DNA of 64,000 bases, taken from Aphelocoma coerulescens. Its lineage: Eukaryota; Chordata; Aves; Passeriformes; Corvidae. The position numbers were made by a program, and so were the translations under genes. Below are positions 9,354 through 20,999 of the stretch, in pieces; position 1 is the first letter of the stretch; each line of letters opens with the position of its first letter. The notes below the pieces were generated by a model. That model was not told the origin of the DNA. It saw only the letters and a list, made by a program, of their open reading frames with translations, and did not search any database. The stretch is from assembly GCF_041296385.1 (NCBI RefSeq), contig NW_027184085.1, positions 57,508,109 through 57,572,108 of the forward strand, read 5' to 3'.

Positions 9354-12300
9354 CATCTCCCTGACCTAATTTCGTTTGTTCAGTTACAGCTCAGTAAAAT
9401 TTTTGTATCATGTAATTTCAAGCCTGTGGTCCATGACTAAGTCAATTTCATACACTTCTATGACTATAAACTGCCTTGACCCACTTTTCTGCTTCCAGAG
9501 AATATAACAAAATCATGTAAGGTGTGTAGCTTGTCCCATGAAAGGCATTTGAAGCATTTTATTAATCAGTTTTAATTCATTTTATCCAGGGTGAATTGTT
9601 ACAAGATTTTTTATGTTAAATCACTGAAGTCAACACACATCTTTTGCTATTCTCTGACTTGCTAGAACTTTCTGTTAGAGATAAGAACATTAGAAGCTAT
9701 TGATCTATTAAAAGATTCCTGTGCAATCTTAGCTGTTGTTCAAATTATGTTTGTATCAATTAATTTCAGTGGATATTCTTTGACAGCTTTTTTTAGAGCT
9801 ATCTCTTTATATCAATAAAGAGTTGTGAGTTGTCTTAATTCTTTCATCCAAAACTGGATGACACAAGAAAAAGAGAACAGTGAGGAAAGGAGGCTGGACT
9901 TTCCATACAGTGTCAGAGACAAATCAGTTGGTGCTATCCTTGTGTGGCACATCAAAAGTTACCACTGGAAAATTCCTCCCATTAAAGAAAAGGTTTAATT
10001 TAAGAGACGCCTTGATCTGTGCAATTTTTCTTGATCTTTGGAATTTTTCTTTACGGGATTCCATGTTTCTTAAAGTATGGATCATTTTCTTTTCCTCAGA
10101 TGGGAGACAGGGTTAGAGGTAATCCTCTTTCTCTGCAGCTAGTTTCTGGTACTACATTAGGAAATGCTCAATGCTTCCTAACTCTTACCATCACTGCTTC
10201 ACCAGTGATGAATATAACATTGCCATTCCATTTCATCTAATTTTTCCAGGGAAAATTTACTCTAGTGAAAACTTTGAAGTCAGAGCCATAATGAAAACAC
10301 TTCCAGGGGAAAAAAAACCCAAACCAAACCAAAACCAACAAGAACAAACAAGCCAACAATTCATTTCTGAGTGTCCATTTCTAGAAGAATTTTTAAAAAA
10401 TCACCTGCTGAAAGCATGCACTTTGTAAAAAAATTCCTGTAACCAGATCTACACCTCACTGTATGTCTATCAGCCAGCAGTACTATCTCCATCTAGTGTA
10501 GGACTTATTAAGATGAGAGTTCAAAATTATTTTGTGTTATCACTTGGTAGATGAAGGAAGTCTACATTGTCTTTCTCTTTCAAAGTGTTACAATTCCTAA
10601 GCTAATCTTAATTTAGAAGATTTGAGGAGGGAGTAGGGAAGAATGTGAATGAAGTGGAAGCCTTTTGCATATTTTTTCTTCATTGGAGAATCACGGCAGA
10701 AGTCTAAGGGTAGAGAAGGTGGCAGCATGGAAGAAAATGAAAGTAATATGCAGCAAAAAACAGTGTAATAACCTCTCCAGTTCATAATGATAAACCTTGG
10801 GAGAACTGTATTGTTCCATCAAGTTGGCAGCCTGTGAGAAGGAAGCTTATTTCCCTGCTTCCTTGACACAAAGCAGAGGCTGTGATAATCATATACACCA
10901 GCCTACTCCTGTGGTGTGGGATCGCAGTAACGGGGGCCTTGATCTATCACAAGGTGACTGACAGTTTTCAGTTGTTACCATAGGAACATATGCAAGTTTT
11001 ACCGATCACAGTATTTTTCTAAAAGGTCTGCATTCTCAAAACATTAAATTATAGTGCTGGTTAATTCATTCATTTATAAAATGTGTATAGAAGGCAAGGG
11101 TGACATTGCAACTAGTTCTTTGGGACAGATAAGGAACAGTATTTGTTATTTATATTCCAGACACTGGACACAATGTGTTTTACATGTTCTCATGACTTTG
11201 AAGTCATTGCTAGTGAGTTGCCAAGAGGGTCTCCAAAGAGATTGTGGAAGGTCAGCTTTTTGGCTTTCATCTGTTCCCTTGCTGAAATTACCCATGTACA
11301 AAATGAGGGAGGTGTTGCATCTGGTTTTATATAGGTGTTTAGTGCTTTTAAATAGCTTGTCCCTCTCAGCTTGCTGAGTGTGGCTGATTTGAGATAATTC
11401 ACCTAGATTTTAAAGCAGAAATTAAGAGAATGGAAATCTGCTCTCTGAAACCACTGTTGGAATTTTAAGAACATGCATATCCAACACTTCCTTCCAAAAT
11501 CCTGCACTTCAGTTCTCCCTTAGGTTTTTCATATGCACTTTGGGTACAGCTTACACCTCATAATTTCAGCTGGCTAAAAGGCAGCAATCTAATGAAAGCT
11601 ATTCAGTTTCATTGGGACTGTGGCAGGAGATAATAAAAACAAATAGATGATTTCTCGGGCATCCTACCCATCTTTAACTCTTACATTAGGAGGGATTTAA
11701 TGATGAGTGCCTATTTCCATTGCCAGGAGAGGATGCTTATACTTAGGTAGATGCTTGACTTGAGAACAACTGTGATTAGGTGAGAAAATCTCATTCTGCA
11801 AAACATATTCACATATCCTAAATTATAAACTCTCTAAGTTAATGAACCTTAATCTTAAATGTAGCTTTCTGGCTGATTATAGTATTTATCATAATAAAAA
11901 TTATAAAGTGACTGTAGAATTAAACTGAGACAAAATACTATTAATAATACTCAGTCCAAAATTAGCCTGAGAAAAAATTTCTTTGCTCCCCTGCAGACAC
12001 ACTGGTACATGTCTGCTGCTGCTTTAAAAGAACCAGAGCCCTAAAATGAAAGAAAACAAAAAACAACTCCAACTTACGAATATCTTTCAAAATGTTTGCA
12101 TTTGCATGGATTATGAGAGCTAGGCACCAGAAAAATGTTTCAAATATCTCCAGTCATTTTTTTCAGAGTATAGCCTTCAATCCACAGAGACCTTTTTTTC
12201 CACTTTGTAGACATATAAGATAAAGGCATGTGAAAACAATTTTTCATTGAAAACTGCACAGTGGATATGCATGAAGCAGAATTTGCTTTATTTCAGAGTT

Positions 12301-15300
12301 TCACAGCCCAAATGCAGCTGTAATTTGCATCATTTACAATTTTGCCATAAACTGACTTGGGGCATCTGTCTGCATTATAGCCAGACCAGGCAAAAGATAA
12401 GTAGGAAAAATGGAAAACTTCTAACATAATTGATTTCCACCAAAGAGCACTGTCGCTGGCTGTTATAACAATTAGTTTATCAATTTAATGTTGATTATGG
12501 CTTTCCCAAAGAGAATTAGGAAAGCTTGCAAACATCCAGTGAACAGCAACGCAGAAGAATCTGGCAGGGTTGCCACTAGAGCTGATACAGTATCTAATAC
12601 ATATATTTACTTTTCTTTAAGATATTTTCAGACATGTTAAGCAAAACTCTGGCTTTACAACATAATTCTCCTTTGACAAATTTTATTTCACTATGCTCTG
12701 GCTAATTTTATCCTCTGGAGGTGTAAATTTGGGCTTTGAAAAATCTATTTCCTTCCAGCTCGTACTTCAAGTGATAACAGATGCTAAAGAGGGAGTAAGA
12801 AAAAAACCAAAAGATTAATCTCTCGAGAGTGTTGAGAAAGCAATAAACATAGTGTCTAAAGTTAATAAACACATTTTCAAATTCCTTCATAACAAAATAG
12901 CTTCAAGAGCTCAGTGAAGTCCTTAAGGGAGAATGCAGTCATAAGAAAGGAGAAATCCATTGATAAAGAGACAGGAACTTTCGTAACAGATCATTGAAAT
13001 TAAATTGATATCTTAGAAGGGACTTTTTAAAATGCTTGACTTGCATAACCTACAAATTTAGCTACAGAAAAGTGCATGTGCCTTTCTAATCATCTATTTA
13101 TCTATTTTACATTGTATCCTACAATATATTTTATTTCCATTGATTAATTTAGTGTTGCATATATCAAAAAAACAGGTGTCAACCATCTCATTTCAATAAT
13201 AAGAGTTTACAAATATGATTCACCAGTAAGATAATTCATGAAATCTCTGCATCTGCTTAGGAATAATATTTGCATAAACCGAAAGTGATACTAATAAAAT
13301 TAAGCGTGAGTATTCCAGAGTAGCACATAGTGGGATTGTTTTAATTTCAACTAACCAGTCCTCCTTAAAAAACCCAACACCACCATAAGGAAACTCATTC
13401 TATCCTAGATACATTTTCCCTTTCAGATAAAGACAGATAGTAAAGAGGTTTTGCTTACCTATTTTTAAGCATGATATTGAATTTCCTGTAATTTAAGCCT
13501 CATTTTAATGTTTCCCATTTAGTTAGGAGATACACACCTTCAGAGAGAAATTCCAATTTACTCTAGATCACCCCCCCAGTCTCTTGTACCTCTTTGTATT
13601 GACCATACAGAAAATTTATAGAAAATCTTCCCGTACCTGTGATCCTTTCGTTGGGTAACTGAGGTAGATGTCTGCTTCGACACAAGCTACATTTTACCTT
13701 CTGCAGTTTTGATCTTAAGTCTTTTACAAAATATGCATATCCAAATGGAAAAAGCCACTATAAACCAATACACAGAGTGTGAAAGGGTGGGGAGGTAAAT
13801 ACAGATCACTGCATACAGGCAAAATACTTACATATAGTGTATAGTCTATATTTGTAGTGTATAGAGAAAATATATATTCTCATTTTAGTGTATATATATA
13901 TATGCATGCACACACTAAGTATATTCAGTCTCTAAATATCTATATATACTTTTGGTATACAAAATATGTCTATCAGTGTACCTCTATCTATCAGTGTGTA
14001 TATTATATAGATATATATATGTATGTGTGTATATATATATAAAAGCCGAAAGAGAAACAAACGTAAATATTTGAGAAAAATAAAAATATTTAGTTAAAAC
14101 AAAAAATGTTTGTCCAGGAGATCTCTAAGTTCTCTTCCTGTGGTTGCTAGTGTACTGGCACAATAATATAAAGATAGTGAACTGATGTCTCAGTTCCTCC
14201 TTTTTTTGCCACTCTAAGATTAAAATGGAAGAAGGAAGAGTAGCCTCCCACTTCCTGCCTGATTCTGGGAATATAGATCAGAAACAGCTGACAGGGACAT
14301 TTATCCAGAACAACAAACACAACCAGTCCATGGAATTAATTATTTTAATATATTTTAAATCCTTGAAGTATTTGGAATACCTTCTTCCAAGAAACACATA
14401 CACCTTCCTCTTCATAGACCAACTGAGTTACTACAAAATATGTACTGTTCTGAAGCCTTTTTTTCCAAGAGGTGTTGAGATCTGTGGTGCTACAAAGCTG
14501 TTTCCCCAGCTGCTCGCCTGGGAGCTGTCTCTGGCCACTCGCCTCAGTGGATCTGCCTGCTGTGCCAGTGGGCATGATCGCTGTTGGAAGCCATCACATG
14601 AATGGTCAAACACATAAGATCCACATGCTGGGGATCTCTTGGTGGCAACCAGCAGTTCGAGGCATGGGTGGAAGCAGTACCTGCTTTGGGCAAATGTGTC
14701 ACCTGGCTCAGCTTAAATTTGGCCCAGTTTCTACTGTGTTAGCAGAGGATGAACTTGAGCTCTGTTTTTTGTTGCCCTGTCCTATGGGAGGTTATTGTTG
14801 GCTGAACCAGACAGCTGAGAGGCACAGTCAGAAGTGATTTTGGCAGCCCAGGCAGGATCCAGCTGGGTTTGCAGTCCGAAAAGCCTGACTGATTTTGTCT
14901 CAGGTGAAAACAACTCCCACTTGTACGTGGTGACAGAGACACAAGACTAAAAGTATTATATAGCTCTTGTATGGCAAAAAAGTAATGAATAGCACACATG
15001 AGTAGAGGTGAAGAAAACATTATGATCTTGGAACAATTGTTAAGGATCAAGATTTGTGTTAGAGAGTATTTATTAGGTCATACCTAATGATTGAACTATT
15101 GTTCAGTTGCAGTACCTTTAGATCTCTAAAAATTAAATAGATCTGGCTCAGTACTAAAATCTGGATCTAGGCGTAGTAGTTGAAACTTTCAGAAAAGCTT
15201 AGACATATGGTGTAGTTTCGGCCTCAGCAAAACCAACTTAAATAATTGTAAGGTTAATTAGTCTTCAAGTTTTAAAATATATATGATCCAGTTGTTGAAA

Positions 15301-17544
15301 TTTGGAAGATTTACCCTATATTCATTTTGGAGAAAAATGTTTTTAGTGGTTGGGATAAGACCATAATTTTGTTTGTTGTGGCTGTTGCTCTGATTCTACA
15401 TTTGTCTAAGTTTTGTCAGAAGCATACTTAGAAAGGCAGTGCATACAACTCTGTTTTGCATACACATGCAGTAACACTGGTTTCATGCTTTGTTATCTAA
15501 AAATATGCTTCACATACCCAAGATCCTCCAGCACCGATGAGTGGATGGGGATTGAGGAGGAGTGGTGTATCTTGAGGTGCCATGAATTCTCATGCCTGTA
15601 TTTATGGCATACTGAGGGTACAGCTGGAGCATTCAGGAGGTGCCTTGAAAGGTGCCAATGAGAACACAAGGAGGCATATAAAGATATGATTATTTACTTA
15701 GTTTTTGCATATGCAGTTTGGGATTCAGGGTAGAATTAAAGAATACATAGCACATCTTTTGATATGATCTAAACAACTTATATATGCTGAGCTAAGGTCA
15801 TTGTCAGTGTAACCTCTTTGAATGTTACATAGAATAAATTCATTCAATTTTTTTAGAGGCTTATACATTTTTACTTCAGCCTTTTAAACAGAGGAAATTA
15901 TAGTAATCTCTGATGTTCTGATAGAATACTTAAATGCTGACATTGTGCTGCTTATTAGTTCTAAGTGTTAGAATATTAAAAAAAATCAAATGGAAAATGT
16001 TAGTGGATTTGTAATTATGACTTCAGAACGATGAGAATGCATTACGAGTTTTCTGGTTTAGAGAGCAAATGTTGTTTCAAAGCTACTTCTCTTAAGAGAT
16101 CCTGAACATAAACCATCAGCATTAGGAAATTCCCATACTATGTTTTAACCAGAGTACAAAAAAGGAAGAAAATTCTATTTTGCACTAGTGACCTTTTTGT
16201 TCTCTTATAACACCTCTAAGCTATTTCCCACAATATATTTCTTTTTGCTAAGTCTGTATGTTGACATGGAACCTATTATTTTAGATGAGCGTGTTACTTC
16301 TGAAAAAATTCATTGGTCCCAGTCAAAGGATCTTATATTATTCTCAAAGAAAAACAATGTGTTGGTTTTCATTTTTATCAGACATTTATGTCAAAGCTGC
16401 AGGTTACTTCATTAGTTCAGTAATTTAAGATACGTCAACTTCCTTTTCTAACAGAGGTGTTTAAACTACACTTGGCAACAGTTTATATTCAGAACATACT
16501 TCAAGGTTACCACTCATGTTATTATATTTTGTATTCTCAGACTTTCTTGTAAAATCTATGGTCTGAAGTTGTGAAATCAGTGTATTTTGTTCTACATGTG
16601 GAGCTAGGTAGACTCCCTCTGGTGGTAAATTCCAACCTCAACTGTACAGGGATTACCATTTCTCTGTGTTGATCAAATAGCTACACTGGCAGAGAACTAT
16701 GTGCATCAAAACTTACTGTGAAAGTAACGTGACTGGAGCCTGTCTTTGGCCTTCTTACAAAGTGGTAACAAAAGTCACAAAGATGCACTACAGAAAAATG
16801 TAATAAAATCCGTGCACCTCCTAGACAGGTGAAAAGTACATCTTGCATTGTCCATCCAAGAAGATGAGGAATATACAAATGGAAAAAGGAGTTAGAAATG
16901 ACTTGCAATATTGAGAAATACAAATCTACTGGATCAAGCCATTGCATTTTACTGAACCAAAACCCTAAGTAGTTTTTGTCTTTAGAAACATAATTTCCCT
17001 TTATAGCTTTGTGAAATTACCATAATACGCGTTTTCAAATACACATCTGCTTCCCAGAATAGCTATCTGAAACTGGTGGGAAGTTGTTGTCTCATCCATC
17101 TACCACAACAGGGAGTCAAGAAGCCATATCAAAAAGGAATAGCCAATGCTTCACAGCCAAAATGCCAAGATGATATAAAGGTGATAGCACAGGTCTTGGT
17201 CAGTCCTTCAAATGTGATTTAGTTGATGAAACAGATTCAGGCTTAATAACTTTGCACTTATAGATAGGTGAATGAAAAAGGATTAAATTATTAAATTAAA
17301 GAACTTGAAAATTGTTTGCCAGAATTTTAAAAAATGTATCAATCAGGAAGCAAATATGAAATACACAGAGCAAAACAAGAACTAACCAGTAAGAAAACAA
17401 AATATCATCTGCAAAATAGGTGACTTTCATTATGGGGTTTTTGACAACAGCATTTTCATAAGGCATGAGAAAAAGATTTTTTTTTTACTTAATTTTTAGG
17501 CCCCAGGCCAAGAATCTTGTGTGTCAGCAGAGGACAGCAAGAAA
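9354..17544. other. Intergenic, no gene seen
   Basis: About 8 kb of AT-rich sequence without a recognisable gene or nameable interspersed repeat. It includes an A/C-rich tract at 10303-10362 and AT/GT microsatellite DNA at 13840-14042. A somewhat more GC-rich stretch at 14470-14900 has short ORFs on both strands and no recognisable product. Splice-like signals occur (for example CACAG|GTACGG on the minus strand near 13637), but no coherent exon series was found. Confidence 0.5.
13840..14042. repeat. AT-rich compound microsatellite
   Basis: Runs of (TA)n mixed with TATG/TGTA and short CA tracts, with (TA)n blocks near 13891-13902, 14006-14018 and 14031-14041. It reads as degenerate simple sequence. 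The 61-codon tyrosine-rich ORF inside it is an artefact. Confidence 0.75.
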
Positions 17545-17935
17545 GATGTAGACTAACTAAAAGTACTTCAGGGAACAGCAACAAAAAGGATAAAAAATTA
17601 AATAACATGATCTCTGAGGAAAATCTGAGGAAGAAATGAAGGACGTGATATTAATCTAATATATGAGATGTTTTAAAGAATGGTGTAAAGAAAAGCAGTG
17701 GTGAACAATCTTGCATCTCCCTCATAATGTGGCAAGAAGTAAAGTTTTATTTGTATATGGGAAAGTCTTGGGCAGAAAATTTTCTAATATGTGCAGTGTT
17801 GATGATATATGAACCAACTCTTTCAAGAGACACTGCACAGTATTTTGAACAATGTTTTTCATGAGTGGTCTATGTACATGTGGCCTTAGAATAGGGAACT
17901 GATTGGGTCACTTCCTTCATTCTAGGTGGCAAGGT
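17545..17935 (+). mobile_element. Ancient CR1/L3-type LINE 3' region
   Basis: The plus strand begins with AAGATGTAGACTAACTAAAA, then a block like GGGAACAGCAACAAAAAGGAT, an ACATGATCTCTGAGG block, and much later GGGAACTGATTGGGTCACTT before CATTCT. In this order these match the conserved 3' region of old reptile CR1/L3 elements, the last block being the 'ACTGGATGACCTC...TTCT' end. Divergence is heavy and internal deletions are likely. Orientation is opposite to most other CR1 copies here. It is a fossil with no coding capacity. Confidence 0.55.
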
Positions 17936-18166
17936 ACCATCTCTTAATACTAGACCTACATAACTTCTGCTGGGTATGCTCGGTTTTAGACTGTAGCTAT
18001 AAATGCAAGAGCAAGCACTGATTTTCTCTCATTACATTGGAGATACCCACATTTTATGGATTGTTGAAAAGTGCTTATCAAGAGACACAGAATTAAACTG
18101 TCATTTTTTCTTGCCTCAGAATTTTCATGAGAAAGGTGACTATTCGGTAATGCTTGTAAAACTTAC

Positions 18167-18359
18167 TTGTTGTGTTTGGCATCTTCTGCCGCTGAATGGT
18201 ACCAGGGAGTCTGGATCTGCTGTTTTTCCTCCTTCACCCACACTTCACATACTTTTTCAATTTTATTTATATCTGAAAAAGAAGCCACAGGGGATTCTTT
18301 TAAAAGGGAAGCATCCAACAGAAACAAGTGTTCCAGTTCACGTGAAGCAAATAGTAATC
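18167..18359 (-). other. Candidate internal coding exon of an unidentified minus-strand gene
   Basis: On the minus strand a 193-base segment is bounded by a good acceptor (T-rich tract then TTTCAG|GA, AG at 18361-18360) and a strong donor (AACAA|GTAAGT, GT at 18166-18165). The single open frame through it enters in phase 1 and leaves in phase 2. It reads LLFASRELEHLFLLDASLLK, then ESPVASFSDINKIEKVCEVW, then VKEEKQQIQTPWYHSAAEDA, then KHN. Without splicing the frame stops at once (AAG TAA). The composition is rich in charged and hydrophobic residues in helical spacing, unlike the chance ORFs nearby. I cannot name the protein. The plus strand is also open across it (18003-18473), which weakens the case. 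It may be an exon of a gene lying between SNCAIP and SNX2, or a lost gene's relic. Confidence 0.35.
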
Positions 18360-18522
18360 CTGAAACATAAACCAAAATCACTTAGATCATTCTGCCACAA
18401 TATAAATCCTGTACAGTATTTTCTTAAGAATTCCTTAAAAAATTATTTTGTCTCTCACGTTTGTTCTACATGATCAGTTACTTTTGTCAGTTAGGTATCT
18501 GTCTCTGATAACATTCTGCCTT

Positions 18523-18582
18523 ATCATGGGATCGTAGGAGATGGAGTTGGAATGGACCTCAAGAAACTTCTGGTTCATGGCA
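18523..18582 (-). mobile_element. CR1 LINE 3' end, short fragment
   Basis: The plus strand reads TCATGGGATCGTAGGAGATG, then GAGTTGGAATGGACCTCAAG and TTCTGGTTCA. This is the reverse of the CR1 3' terminus (GGACCTCAAAGATCATCTAG-type block next to the terminal octamer region). It is about 60 bp and badly decayed, so the subfamily cannot be given. Confidence 0.65.
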
Positions 18583-18599
18583 CTGCCTTATGTTTATCT

Positions 18600-20980
18600 G
18601 TCTCCTATCTGACAATATGCACAGGTCAATTTTTAAAACTTAAAATTTTTTGGTTTTCATTCTGTTTATTGAAGCAAACTGGTATGAAAATTTGAAGACA
18701 GAGGGAAAAGTCCTTAACAGCAGCTGGGACAATATGATGATCCTCCCTGCCTGCCTTCCAACATTTTGCTCTGTTAAATGTGCATTTTGTTTTCCTTTCA
18801 CTCCTTATACTATTTTACAGATTATTTTCCTAGAATTGTTGTTTTCTAGCTTCATCTTTCCTTTGCCCTTATTTTCTGTTGTCTTCACAGATGATGGTGC
18901 AAAGAGAACTCAGTGAAATTACTTGCTATAGAAGAGCCATCAGAAGTAGAGTATCTTTTCACTGAAGAAAATGGAAATGCAATAAGCACAGAAATTATGC
19001 TGGTAATTGTTGATAATCATCTTGAGACATTCCCAGTCCATTTTTCCCTACTCTGATTGAGTTTATGTTGTGGTCTGCACATGCTGTGTATCACAATGAG
19101 TACAGTGAGTACATTGAGTACACAATGAGTGTCCAGTGTTGCATCCAAGCATCTCATTCCCTCCCTCACTTCTTTGGCAGATGCTTGTGGTTTCCTCTGG
19201 ACACCAGATTCCCTTCTCTACTCTTTCAGGATGGATCTGATGCCAGTAGCATGACTGAAATCCAGGCCGAAAGTGATGGCTGACCTCCCACCCATCTACT
19301 TATGGGAATCTGATGTGTTAGAAAAAAATTCTAGGGAAAAATCCAGCCTGTTTCTTTGAAGCTTCTTATATGCAATGTAAATTTGAAGGCAGGAAATAAC
19401 TCTGCAAAACAGAATAGTTTGTAAAATTAATGAAAAATGCCTGGAGAATATAATCATAACATTCTATACTCCATGATGATGTAATACTGGCCACCCATGA
19501 TTTATCAAAACTGTTTAGTTATGCTAAATTTAGATTTCAATAATATAAATTTTTGCAGAGTTTTGTGCAATCAATTTTTAACCTCCTTTGTGATTCTTTT
19601 TTCCCTCCTTTCTTCTGATCTTTCAGTAACTGTCACTATATCTGCATTATTCTGCAGCCAGTGCCATTGTCAAGTTTGGGACCAGCTGGAAAAAACAGTA
19701 ACGTCCTCTGCTACAGCTGGGCTGCTCTCCATTCAAGTGCTGCTGTGGAATGGATACCAAATGCTAGCAGCTGGATTGTGAAACTCCAATTTATAAATAA
19801 TGATTAAAATGAAAAAGAACTAAAAAAGTTTGTGCACAAAGAGCGAATGTTAAGCACTGGGTTTTTTATAATGTAACTCATTAGGCTTGGACCTTTTTGT
19901 TTAATCTTATACTGTATTTGCAAGAAAAAGAATTTTAAAAGTTGAAAAACTGAATTTCTGAATGCCTGATAGCAAATACCCCTTTTCACTGAAAATATGT
20001 AAGGAGAGCTTAATGCACATACAGTGTCTTGTAATGTGACATTTGCTTGTATAAATGGAAGAACTATGTCGATTTGCAGTTGTTGCTGTTGACTGAGCAA
20101 TTGTTTGGGTGGCAACTGTCCATTTCAGTGTGGAATCTGGGAAATACGCACAAAATATTGGGAGTTATGCAAGGTACATTTCTCTTCTGTGGCAAGAAAA
20201 GTGAGCTGCAGCAACAGGAAGCTCCAATAGTACAAGAAAGAAAGCCGATAGCTCCTTGAAGATGACAAATCAAAAAAAAAAAAAAAAATTTCCATGTTTA
20301 AAAAATTCACAGGAATTCCATTTATGTGCAGGGGCTCCCATTTGTTTGAGAGCTGTTAGCCAGCTTTGATGCTGGAAAAGGATTCTCACCAGCCTTATGT
20401 CTTCACAGCATACATTCCAGAAGGTTTATTGATGTATGAGCTGAAACAGAGATGAAGAGAAGTACTGGAATCTAACGCTTCACTGATGAAACTAATAAGC
20501 TTGTTCACCAGAAAGCAGATAGAAATAGAATTTTTAATGAGTTTTTCTCTAAGAAGCACTATGAGTTGACATGGACTGGACTTCAGGACATTTACACCAG
20601 CAGTGCCTGTGAATCAGTATTTAGTTTGTTGATATTAAAGTTCAGTTTGGAAACCAGTGCCATCGTTTTCTCATTGGGCACCATGGGAAAAAAGGTAAAC
20701 TTTATATGTTTTATGTTGTGCAAATAGCAAAAATCTCAAAGACTTCCTGAATTGATGGCCTAAAGGCTATGAAGAAAACTGTTACGTTGTAATTCCCAGA
20801 GTAATGGGAAATCCAAAAACTAATGTCAGATTCGGGTTTCATGAGCTGATTTTCCCGAGCCATATTATATCAATTTGAATTTGTTTTCCCAGCTTCTTGA
20901 GCATGATATCTCTTTGCATGACTTTTAGTGTTATGAAATACAGAAGGGACTCAGTAGGAACCTATAGGCTGAGTCCTGCC
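18600..20980. other. Intergenic, no gene seen
   Basis: Unique sequence with an imperfect 9-bp tandem repeat at 19096-19122 and an A17 run at 20272-20288. Short ORFs are present on both strands with no recognisable product. Confidence 0.5.
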
Positions 20981-20984
20981 ATAT

Positions 20985-20998
20985 CCACCACGTGGCGC
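20985..20998 (+). promoter_or_regulatory. CTCF-like motif
   Basis: CCACCACGTGGCGC matches the CTCF core CCASYAGRKGGCRS at 13 of 14 positions (C instead of G at position 7). It lies in a short CpG-containing patch in AT-rich DNA. The same bases contain a CACGTG E-box. Sequence match only. Confidence 0.3.
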
Positions 20999-20999
20999 C

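Noticed and set aside
18003..18473. 156-codon plus-strand ORF
   Set aside because: No family resemblance and no splice or start context. It overlaps the better-supported minus-strand exon-like segment.
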